Positions 1-6,441 of a DNA stretch of 14,922 bases are shown in pieces. Positions within the stretch are counted from its first letter, which is position 1. Every line of letters begins with the position of its first letter. The translations under genes and the position numbers were made by a program. This DNA comes from Acidobacteriota bacterium (GTDB taxonomy: Bacteria; Acidobacteriota; Terriglobia; Bryobacterales; JACQDG01). The notes under the pieces are model-generated. The model ran no database searches, had not been told where the DNA came from, and saw only the letters and a list, made by a program, of their open reading frames with translations. The stretch spans positions 1-14,922 of the forward strand of contig JACQDI010000799.1 of the NCBI GenBank assembly GCA_016201195.1. Reading direction: 5' to 3'.

Positions 1-90
1 CTGAGCGAGCATTACACCCTTGAGGAGGTTCAATCGGTGATGGAAGGCGCCGCGAGACTCCGCAGGCGCTCTCAGGCCGGAGCCGGTTAG
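1..90 (+). CDS. 3' end of an unidentified protein (29 residues visible)
   Basis: An open frame runs from the left edge to a TAG at 88-90. The visible tail begins LSEHYTLEEVQ and ends in an Arg-rich, low-complexity stretch (RLRRRSQAGAG). The HLSEHYTLEEV-like wording resembles the region after the catalytic Tyr in some tyrosine recombinases, but 29 residues cannot settle this. The Cys-rich gene starts 37 bases downstream with its own Shine-Dalgarno, so the two could be co-transcribed. The start and all domains lie outside the window. Confidence 0.4.
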   Translation: MSEHYTLEEVQSVMEGAARLRRRSQAGAG

Positions 91-127
91 TCGTAGCAGA
101 AGGTTATTCCATTTTAAGGAGATAGTC

Positions 128-523
128 ATGAAGACGAACAGGAAACGCTGGATGGTTGGGTTGATCGGGTTGGTGGTGACGGGAGCCTTGGGTTGGAACA
201 TTGCCCGCGCCTTCCCTCAGATGGAACAGCAGATGGAGATGATGAAGCAGAAGATGATGAACCGGCCCAAAGCGATGCAAGCCGCCGACAAGGCCGTTCA
301 GGAGCAGAAGAAGAAAGCCATATCGGCGGGCAAGTATGCCTGCTGCCTGAAAACCTCCTGCGACTCCTGCGCGCTCAAAATGGGCGAGTGTCCCTGTGGT
401 ATGAACGCGGCAAAGGACATGCTGGTCTGCAACGAGTGCAAGGGCGGCTGGCACGCCGGTAATGGAGCAATCCCCGGCAAGACCGCCGATCAGATCAAAA
501 CCATGCCGCGCATGGGCATGTAA
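128..523 (+). CDS. Membrane-anchored Cys/Met-rich small protein, metal-binding candidate
   Basis: This 131-residue protein has a basic N-terminus and one hydrophobic segment (about residues 8-28), read as an uncleaved anchor or signal peptide that places the rest outside the cytoplasm. Residues 32-50 are Met-rich (MEQQMEMMKQKMM), followed by a charged helix. The C-terminal part has eight cysteines at 72, 73, 78, 81, 88, 90, 101 and 104, giving CxxC, CxC and CxxC groups, plus His109. The start has a good Shine-Dalgarno (AAGGAG). The Met and Cys content suggests binding of a soft metal such as Cu(I), or a redox role; that is inference. I recall similar uncharacterised proteins in acidobacteria but know no assigned function. 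Its last 41 bases recur at 1772-1812 inside a broken gene. Confidence 0.85.
   Translation: MKTNRKRWMVGLIGLVVTGALGWNIARAFPQMEQQMEMMKQKMMNRPKAMQAADKAVQEQKKKAISAGKYACCLKTSCDSCALKMGECPCGMNAAKDMLVCNECKGGWHAGNGAIPGKTADQIKTMPRMGM
483..523 (+). repeat. 41-bp direct repeat, copy 1 (3' end of the Cys-rich gene)
   Basis: The last 41 bases of the Cys-rich gene, including its TAA, match 1772-1812 at 39 of 41 positions; both differences are C/T. Similarity falls off sharply on the left, where copy 2 changes to NDH-2-like sequence, and becomes weak to the right. Confidence 0.85.
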
Positions 524-581
524 GACCAGAGCTGGAGGAAGCGCGATAATTCGGCGCCGGCATACTTCGGCTGAACCAAGA

Positions 582-605
582 GCAGAAGACCGTTCGGTCT
601 TCTGC
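582..605 (+). other. Perfect inverted repeat (hairpin) between the Cys-rich and DedA genes
   Basis: The arms GCAGAAGACCG and CGGTCTTCTGC are perfect complements separated by TT. In RNA this gives about 10 base pairs capped by a GUUC loop. It lies 58 bases after the Cys-rich stop and about 30 bases before the DedA start. No T-run follows, so it is not a classical intrinsic terminator. It could be a weak terminator, an mRNA-end stabiliser or a protein-binding palindrome. Confidence 0.6.
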
Positions 606-636
606 GTGGCCAGCGCGCGGGGCGACTGCACTCCAC

Positions 637-1644
637 ATGGACCAGGCTATCCAGTTTCTGCTCCGCCACGGCTACGCGGCGCTGTTCGTCTTCGTGTTGG
701 CCGAGCAAATCGGCCTGCCGATTCCAGCCGTCCCGATCCTTCTGGCAGTAGGGGCGCTGGCAGGGGCCGGCCGATTTTCTTTGATGGCGGTTATCCTGAC
801 GGCCGTGCTGGCGTCGCTGGTGGGTGACCTCCTCTGGTACGAGCTGGGCCGCCGCCGCGGCCGCTCGGTTCTGAAGCAGGTGTGCCGGATTTCGCTGGAG
901 CCAGACTCGTGCGTCCGCCGCGCTGAAGAGGCCCTCTCCCGCCACGGCGTGCGCCTGCTGCTCTTTGCCAAGTTCGTCCCCGGCTTGAGCATGGCCACGC
1001 CGCCGCTGGTCGCGACGTTTCGGATGTCCCTGCGGCGGTTTGTGGTGTGGGACAGCTTAGGGGCGGTGCTGTGGGCGGGCGCGTTCAGCGGCGCAGGCTA
1101 CCTCTTCCACGCGCAACTCGAACGCATCGGCGCGGTTGCCTTGCGGCTGGGCGCCGGGTCGATCGCCTTGCTGGCGACGGCGCTGGGCTTCTACGTCGCT
1201 AGAAAGTACGTCGAACGCCGGCGCATGCTTCGTCAGCTTCTTATGGCCCGCATCACGCCGGAAGAACTGATGCGGAAGCTGGAGGCGGGCGAGGACGTCG
1301 TGGTGGCCGACCTGCGCCACCCACTAGACTTCGAGGCCGACGCCGTCAAAGTGCCGGGCGCCCTTCGCCTGTTGCCCGAGGAGCTGGACCGGCGCCACCC
1401 GGAGATTCCGCGCGATCGCGACGTCGTGCTCTATTGCAGTTGCCCCAACGAAGCCACCAGCGCGCGGGTGGCGCTCGAGTTGCGCCGCCATGGCGTCACC
1501 CGAGTGCGTCCGCTGACGGGCGGTTTCGAGGCCTGGCGGGCGGGGGGCTTCCCCCTTGAGTCCACGACGCCGACTGATGCGGGACGAACATCAAGAGAAC
1601 GGCCTTTTGGAGTAACAACGCCAAGCTCTCAACGGGAAGGATGA
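637..1644 (+). CDS. DedA-family membrane protein fused to a C-terminal rhodanese domain
   Basis: This 335-residue inner-membrane protein has two parts. Residues 1-190 match the DedA/SNARE-associated family: EQIGLPIPA near 23-31, GD at 63-64, the loop motif FAKFVPG at 110-116 and several hydrophobic segments. DedA proteins are linked to lipid flipping and membrane homeostasis. Residues 205-308 form a rhodanese domain with DLRHPLDFEAD, the active-site strand VVLYCSCPNEATSAR (catalytic Cys expected at 267) and LTGGFEAW; this fold transfers sulfane sulfur or binds persulfide. The final ~25 residues are low complexity. The start has no strong Shine-Dalgarno but fits the DedA N-terminus. Such fusions exist elsewhere; the substrate is unknown. 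Context suggests sulfur or thiol redox chemistry at the membrane. Confidence 0.9.
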   Translation: MDQAIQFLLRHGYAALFVFVLAEQIGLPIPAVPILLAVGALAGAGRFSLMAVILTAVLASLVGDLLWYELGRRRGRSVLKQVCRISLEPDSCVRRAEEALSRHGVRLLLFAKFVPGLSMATPPLVATFRMSLRRFVVWDSLGAVLWAGAFSGAGYLFHAQLERIGAVALRLGAGSIALLATALGFYVARKYVERRRMLRQLLMARITPEELMRKLEAGEDVVVADLRHPLDFEADAVKVPGALRLLPEELDRRHPEIPRDRDVVLYCSCPNEATSARVALELRRHGVTRVRPLTGGFEAWRAGGFPLESTTPTDAGRTSRERPFGVTTPSSQREG

Positions 1645-1654
1645 GGTCCACCAC

Positions 1655-1864
1655 ATGGCTCATAACATGAACCGCACATTGATCCTGGCCGGCGGCTTCG
1701 CTGGAGTCTATACCGCTTTACATCTTGAGAAAATCTTCGCGCGCGATGAGGACATCGAGATCACCTTGATCCCGCCGATCAGATCAAAACTATGCCGCGC
1801 ATGGGTATGTAACGACACAGCGGCCGGAAGCTCATTGCTGCGCCTGGCGGCCGTGCGAAGGTGA
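1655..1864 (+). pseudogene. Chimeric remnant: NDH-2 gene start joined to the 3' end of a Cys-rich gene
   Basis: The 69-codon frame begins with about 39 residues closely matching the start of the NDH-2 at 4760 (shared GGFAGVY, ALHLE, IFARD and EITL), so it keeps the FAD-binding strand-loop-helix. At about base 1771 it switches abruptly to sequence matching the last 41 bases of the Cys-rich gene, read in a different frame, and the rest is unrelated to either product. It lacks almost all of NDH-2 and cannot be a working dehydrogenase. It still has a GAGG Shine-Dalgarno 8 bases before its ATG, and its TGA (1862-1864) overlaps a possible GTG start of the Omp85 gene, so ribosomes may read through it into that gene. 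Confidence 0.8.
1772..1812 (+). repeat. 41-bp direct repeat, copy 2 (inside the chimeric remnant)
   Basis: This copy matches 483-523 at 39 of 41 bases, including the position of the TAA, which is out of frame here. The left boundary of the match is the fusion point with NDH-2-like sequence. Confidence 0.85.
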
Positions 1865-1866
1865 AA

Positions 1867-3123
1867 ATGGCGATTGCACCAAGGTCCGCTCTAATGGCAT
1901 CGCTCTACCTGGCGGCGGCATCACTGCCGCTCGGAGCGCAACAGGCTTCCGAATCCCAGGTGCAAGCAGCGGCCGGTCCTCGCCTGGAGCAGTGGGCGGC
2001 TTTGCGGGAAAGAAAGGCGGAGCAACTGCGGCCCCCGGAACGCTCGGGTATCGAAAAGTTCCTGTACAACTTTCGCGAACGCCGGGTGATGGAGCGGTTC
2101 GCGGCCGGATGGAACGGCTTCCACCCTAAGTTCGGCGGCATGCACACCGGATCCGGCTTCGCCGCAGGCCCCGAGTACCGCCGGGAGCGTTTGCTCGGCG
2201 GCGTTTTGGACTTCCGGGTATCCGGAGCGCTTTCGACCAAACGCTACGAGAAGTTTGAATTTCAGATCGGCATGCCGCGCCTGCTGAACGAGCATCTCTT
2301 CCTGGACTTTGCCGCCACTTCTCGCAACTACCCCAGGGAACCTTTCTACGGCCTGGGGCCCAAGTCGCTGAAGAAGGATCGGACCAGCTTCCGCCTGGAG
2401 GACACCACGTACCTCGGAACCTTCGGCGTCCGCTGGCGGCGGTGGCTCTCCACCGGCATCCGCGGCGGCATCATCGCCTCGAACACCGGACGGGGAAAGG
2501 ACCCGCGTTTCCCGTCCACCGAGCGGCTGTTTCACAGCGCAGACGCTCCGGCCCTGGACGCGCAGCCGGACCACTACCGCTTCGGGGCTTTCGCCCATGT
2601 GGATTATCGGGATCAGCCCGGCAATCCCCGCTCGGGCGGCAATTACATCCTCCAGTGGAACACCTTCGGCGATCGTAGTCAGTCCTTGTACTCCTTTCGC
2701 CGTTACGAGGCAGAGCTGCAGCAGTATGTTCCATTCTTTAACCGCCGGCGGGTGATCGCCTTTCGCGCCAAGAGCTCGCTGACCGACACCAGCCCCGGCC
2801 AGACGGTCCCCTTCTACATGCAGGAGACAGTAGGCGGCTCCGAGGACCTGCGGGGGTTCCGGGAATTCCGCTTCCGGGACCGTAACCTGATGGCTTACAA
2901 CCTCGAATATAGATGGGAGGTGTTTTCCGGCCTGGATATGGCCCTCTTCGGCGACGCCGGCAAGGTCTTCAGCGACCGGAGCGACTTCAATCTGGAGCGC
3001 CTCGAAGGCGCCTATGGCATCGGCCTCCGGTTTAACCAGGAAAAGGCGGTGTTCTTGCGTATCGACGTGGGCAAGAGCCGGGAGGGCGTGCGTGTCTTCT
3101 TCAAGTTTGGACATGTCTTTTAG
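1867..3123 (+). CDS. Omp85/BamA-type outer-membrane beta-barrel without POTRA domains
   Basis: The product is about 418 residues with an N-terminal signal peptide ending near LPLGAQ. A short helical, charged linker follows, and then about 330 residues of alternating aromatic and polar strands. The Omp85 family signature is visible: GGSEDLRGFREFRFRD, then NLEYRWEV, ALFGDAGKVF, GIGLRF and a C-terminal Phe (FKFGHVF) of the kind recognised by the BAM machinery. At this length there is no room for POTRA repeats, unlike BamA or TamA. The ATG at 1867 is preferred because AAGG lies 5 bases upstream; a GTG at 1861 is also possible and would overlap the stop of the remnant before it. The barrel probably exports, inserts or anchors a partner, most simply the exported protein encoded 10 bases downstream. 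Confidence 0.88.
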   Translation: MAIAPRSALMASLYLAAASLPLGAQQASESQVQAAAGPRLEQWAALRERKAEQLRPPERSGIEKFLYNFRERRVMERFAAGWNGFHPKFGGMHTGSGFAAGPEYRRERLLGGVLDFRVSGALSTKRYEKFEFQIGMPRLLNEHLFLDFAATSRNYPREPFYGLGPKSLKKDRTSFRLEDTTYLGTFGVRWRRWLSTGIRGGIIASNTGRGKDPRFPSTERLFHSADAPALDAQPDHYRFGAFAHVDYRDQPGNPRSGGNYILQWNTFGDRSQSLYSFRRYEAELQQYVPFFNRRRVIAFRAKSSLTDTSPGQTVPFYMQETVGGSEDLRGFREFRFRDRNLMAYNLEYRWEVFSGLDMALFGDAGKVFSDRSDFNLERLEGAYGIGLRFNQEKAVFLRIDVGKSREGVRVFFKFGHVF

Positions 3124-3133
3124 GATTCATCTC

Positions 3134-4759
3134 ATGCGCCGGCTGATGCTGCCGCTCCTTGTGATCCTGGGAGCAACTCCGTCGGTTTCACAGAAGTTTG
3201 TCGCCGATGATCCCGTCCGGACGGATCCCGACAATCGCAACATCCCAACGCCCAAGCCCTACAAGCTGACCGACTACTACGACTTCATCCAGAACAGCTT
3301 CGGAAGCCCAGGTGACCGTGTTCGCCGGACCGCAGTCAACATCAACACCCTCGGTGAAGTTCCCGACAGCAGTTGGTTCACTAACCGCCATGGGCGCCGG
3401 CGCATGAGCCTGGAGGAACTGGCCAGAGGCCCGGATCGCGGCAGCGGTCCCCAGACTCCATTGAAGGTGCTGCGCGCAAAAACCGAAGGCATTACCCCCG
3501 GCCTTCTCGTCGAGGACGCGCGCGGGGACCGATACCTGGTCAAATTCGATCCCCCCGGCCACCTCGACATGGCCACCTCGGCCGACGTCATCGGCGCGAA
3601 GTTCCTCTATGCGATGGGCTATGACGTGCCCGAGAACTACATCTTCTATTTGCTTCCGGAGCACTGTCACTTGGGCCGGGGCGCCATCGTTACCGACGTG
3701 CTGGGCAAGCAACGAAAAATGGACACTCGTGACACCCAGGAACTGCTGAACCGCGTGGCCCGCACGGCCGACGGCCGCTGCCGCGCGATCGCGAGCAAGA
3801 TCGTGGAGGGCGAGCCGATGGGGCCGTTTCGCTATTACGGCGCCCGCCCGGATGATCCGAACGACGTCTTTCCCCACGAACACCGGCGCGAATTGCGCGG
3901 GCTGCGCGTGTTCGCAGCCTGGCTGAACCACGACGATTCTCGCGCCATTAACACCCTGGACATGCTGGTGAAGGAAAACGGCCGCCAGTTTCTCCGCCAC
4001 CACCTCATCGACTTCGGCTCCATACTGGGCAGCGGCAGCGAATACGAGCAGAAGCCGCGGGCAGGCAACGAATACATGTGGGAACCCGGCATCACCTTCC
4101 GCCGCATGTTGACCTTCGGCCTGTGGGACCGCGGCTGGATCCTGGTCCGCTACCCGGCCTTTCCCTCCATCGGAAGAATCGAAGCCGATTATTTTGAGCC
4201 CGAGAAGTGGAAACCCGAGTACCCCAACCCCGCTTTCCTGAATTGCCTGCCGGAAGACGCCTACTGGGCCGCCAGGATTGTCATGTCGTTCACCGATGAA
4301 GGTATCCGCGCTATCGTCAAGACGGGCCGGATCACTGATCCTCGGGCCGAAGAGTATCTGATCCAGACGATCATCCGACGCCGCGACAAGGCAGGGCGGT
4401 ACTGGCTAACCCAGATCAGCTCGGTGGACAACTTCCGCGTTGACGACGCCGGCTTGGTGCATTTCGAGGACCTCGCCGTGCGCTACGGCTTTGCCAAGAC
4501 CCCACCCGGTTATGAGGCTTCCTGGTACTTATACGACAATCAGAATAACCGCAGGACGCCTTTGGGCGAGGCCGCTCGAGACGTCCTCTCTCCTCTGACG
4601 GTTCCCGAACAGGTGCGGAACGGGCCGGAAGGGGCCTATTTCGGCTTCGAGCTTCGCAGCCGGTCCGAGGGGACTCCCCAGCAGCCCAAGGCCGTGCACT
4701 CCTATTTCCGGCGCAAACAGGGCCGGCTGGAGCTGGTGGGCGTCGAGAGGGACCAATAG
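3134..4759 (+). CDS. Exported protein with kinase-like catalytic motifs, function unknown
   Basis: The 541-residue product starts with a signal peptide (MRRLMLPLLVILGATPSVSQ). The start at 3134 has AGGA 8 bases upstream; an ATG at 3113 would overlap the Omp85 gene. I recognise no named family, but kinase-fold landmarks appear in order: a beta-strand lysine in RYLVKF (Lys137), an alpha-C-like segment (ADVIGAKFLYAMG), then HDDSRAIN (His266, Asp268, Asn273), with the same H-x-D-x4-N spacing as the catalytic loop HRDLKPEN, and IDFG (Asp293-Gly295) 20 residues further on, where DFG binds metal. The usual Gly-rich loop is not obvious and the alpha-C Glu appears to be Asp. Secreted or atypical kinases (HipA-, CotH- or FAM20-like) are the best analogy. 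The 10-base gap to Omp85 and zero gap to NDH-2 imply one operon. Confidence 0.85.
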   Translation: MRRLMLPLLVILGATPSVSQKFVADDPVRTDPDNRNIPTPKPYKLTDYYDFIQNSFGSPGDRVRRTAVNINTLGEVPDSSWFTNRHGRRRMSLEELARGPDRGSGPQTPLKVLRAKTEGITPGLLVEDARGDRYLVKFDPPGHLDMATSADVIGAKFLYAMGYDVPENYIFYLLPEHCHLGRGAIVTDVLGKQRKMDTRDTQELLNRVARTADGRCRAIASKIVEGEPMGPFRYYGARPDDPNDVFPHEHRRELRGLRVFAAWLNHDDSRAINTLDMLVKENGRQFLRHHLIDFGSILGSGSEYEQKPRAGNEYMWEPGITFRRMLTFGLWDRGWILVRYPAFPSIGRIEADYFEPEKWKPEYPNPAFLNCLPEDAYWAARIVMSFTDEGIRAIVKTGRITDPRAEEYLIQTIIRRRDKAGRYWLTQISSVDNFRVDDAGLVHFEDLAVRYGFAKTPPGYEASWYLYDNQNNRRTPLGEAARDVLSPLTVPEQVRNGPEGAYFGFELRSRSEGTPQQPKAVHSYFRRKQGRLELVGVERDQ

Positions 4760-6040
4760 ATGGCGCCCGACCCGACACGGATCCTGATCCTGGGCGGGGG
4801 CTTTGCGGGAGTCTATGCCGCTTTGCACCTCGAAAGGATCTTTGCGCGCGACCCAAACGTCGAGATTACTTTGGTCAGCGAGGAGAACTTTCTGCTGTTT
4901 ACGCCGATGCTCCCGGAAGTTGCCTCCAGCTCGATCGAGGCGAAACACATCATCAGCCCGATTCGCGCCTTCTTCGGCAAAGTGAAGTTCCAGAACAGCG
5001 TCGTACAATCCATTGACCTGGAGAAGCGGCTGGTGGTCGCCTCCCATTGTCCGATTTGTCAGGTGCGTGTGCTGGAGTTCCAGCACCTCATCCTGGCCCT
5101 GGGGTCAACGAGCAACTTTCATGGTCTTCCGGGAGTGGCGGAGAACGCCCTGCCGATGAAGACGTTGAGCGATGCCATGGCGCTCCGCAATCACGTCATT
5201 GACGTCTTCGAGCATGCCGATCTGCAGAGCGACCCCGAGATACGCAAGGCCATGCTCACGTTCGTGGTAGCCGGCGGAGGCTTTGCCGGAGCGGAAACGG
5301 TGGCTGAGCTCCGGGACTTCGCATTTACCGCGCGTCGCTACTATTCCAACGTTCGTACCGAGGAGGTCAGGGTCGTCTTGGTGCACGGTGGCCCGAGGAT
5401 CATGCCGGAGATCAGTGAGAGCCTCGCCGGCTATGCTTTGCGGAAGCTCCGAACGATGGGGGTCGAGGTTCGTCTGGACACGCGAATCCGCTCGGTCGCG
5501 GCGGCGTGGGTGGAACTGAGTACGGGCGAGAGAATCCCCACCAGCACCCTGGTGTGGACGGCCGGCGTTGCCCCGAGTCCTCTGCTTGACACATTGCCTT
5601 GCCAGCGCAGCACGCACGGCCAGATCATGGTGAACGAATACCTGGAGGCGCCCGGGTATCCGGGGGTCTGGGCGGCAGGGGATTGCGCCGAGGTTCCCGA
5701 CCCGCGAACGGGCCGGCCCTATCCGCCCACCGCTCAACACGCCATCCGGCAGGGGAAGATCCTAGCCGGGAATGTGGCAGCCGTCGTCCGGGGTGGCGCC
5801 AAGAAGCCGCTCGCCTACCGGCCACTGGGAATGCTCGCCTGCCTGGGAAAAAGATCCGCCGTGGCCGAGATCTGCGGCCTTCGGTTCTCGGGATTCTTTG
5901 CCTGGTGGCTGTGGAGGACGATTTACCTCTTCAAGTTGCCCGGCCTCGAGCGCAAAGTGCGCGTGGCGATGGATTGGACTCTGGATCTCTTCTTCCCACG
6001 CGATATCGTGCTGTTGAAGAGTTTTCATAGGAAGGGTTAA
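4760..6040 (+). CDS. ndh: Type II NADH:quinone dehydrogenase (NDH-2)
   Basis: This 426-residue peripheral membrane flavoprotein should oxidise NADH and pass electrons to quinone without pumping protons. The FAD-binding motif GGGFAG is at 12-17, the NAD(P)-binding motif GGGFAGAE at 172-179, the FAD-contacting AAGDCAE at 305-311 and the quinone-side motif PPTAQHAIRQG at 322-332. The last ~55 residues are aromatic and hydrophobic (FFAWWLWRTIYLFKLPG) and match the family's membrane-binding end, followed by DWTLDLFFPRDIV. Length fits the family. A CxxC pair at 97 and 100 (HCPIC) has no assigned role. The ATG directly follows the previous TAG, implying translational coupling. A truncated relative of its 5' end lies at 1655. 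Confidence 0.93.
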   Translation: MAPDPTRILILGGGFAGVYAALHLERIFARDPNVEITLVSEENFLLFTPMLPEVASSSIEAKHIISPIRAFFGKVKFQNSVVQSIDLEKRLVVASHCPICQVRVLEFQHLILALGSTSNFHGLPGVAENALPMKTLSDAMALRNHVIDVFEHADLQSDPEIRKAMLTFVVAGGGFAGAETVAELRDFAFTARRYYSNVRTEEVRVVLVHGGPRIMPEISESLAGYALRKLRTMGVEVRLDTRIRSVAAAWVELSTGERIPTSTLVWTAGVAPSPLLDTLPCQRSTHGQIMVNEYLEAPGYPGVWAAGDCAEVPDPRTGRPYPPTAQHAIRQGKILAGNVAAVVRGGAKKPLAYRPLGMLACLGKRSAVAEICGLRFSGFFAWWLWRTIYLFKLPGLERKVRVAMDWTLDLFFPRDIVLLKSFHRKG

Positions 6041-6044
6041 CAAG

Positions 6045-6422
6045 ATGACAACGTCAGGTTGCTTGTTGCTTGCATTTGCGCTCCTGTCTCGGTTGGCGGC
6101 GTTTCAGGCGGCCCCTGCCAAGGATGTGACCATTACGGGAGAGCTGATTGACTCCGCCTGCTACGTCAGGATGGGAGCCAGAGGCATGGATCACAAAGAA
6201 TGCGCCGTGAGCTGTGCCAAGGCCGGCATCCCGCTGGCCATCCTCGAAGACAAGACCGGCAAGGTGTACATGCTCGCCTCCGACAAAGACCTGGAAAGCG
6301 CCACCGTGAAGTTTCAGCCGCTCGAGAAGTTTGTCGCCCGGCGCGTGGTCGTCAAGGGCAAGCTCTACGAAAGAGGGGGCCAGCAGCTCCTATCCGTGAG
6401 TGCGGTGGACTCCCCCGAATGA
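6045..6422 (+). CDS. Small exported Cys-containing protein, uncharacterised
   Basis: This 125-residue product has a signal peptide (about residues 1-22). The mature part has one block with His50 and Cys39, Cys53 and Cys57 (DSACYVRMG, then HKECAVSCAKAGIPLAIL). Short beta-strands follow (GKVYMLAS, RRVVVKGKLYERGG), reminiscent of a small OB-like barrel. I know of similar unnamed periplasmic proteins but no established role. The three cysteines and histidine could bind metal or haem, or form a disulfide. It starts 4 bases after the NDH-2 stop with GAAGGG upstream and precedes a membrane cytochrome by 19 bases, so a part in that electron chain is plausible. Confidence 0.85.
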   Translation: MTTSGCLLLAFALLSRLAAFQAAPAKDVTITGELIDSACYVRMGARGMDHKECAVSCAKAGIPLAILEDKTGKVYMLASDKDLESATVKFQPLEKFVARRVVVKGKLYERGGQQLLSVSAVDSPE

Positions 6423-6441
6423 CCCGCCCGGAGATAACCCT

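Noticed and set aside
582..605. Intrinsic terminator after the Cys-rich gene
   Set aside because: The stem is strong but no T-run follows, so it is listed only as a hairpin.
462..827. 121-codon plus-strand frame spanning the Cys-rich/DedA junction
   Set aside because: It overlaps both real genes out of frame and is Arg/Pro/Ser-rich without motifs. It mattered only because the same frame is read in the chimera at 1655.
1921..3114. Long open frame of 397 codons on the minus strand
   Set aside because: It is the antisense shadow of the Omp85 gene, whose plus-strand product has a signal peptide, the RGFR motif and a C-terminal Phe. The minus frame shows no domain or ribosome site.
3188..4003. 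271-codon minus-strand frame opposite the exported kinase-like gene
   Set aside because: High G+C codon bias keeps antisense frames open. The plus-strand product has a signal peptide and tight operon spacing, and the minus product has no recognisable motif.
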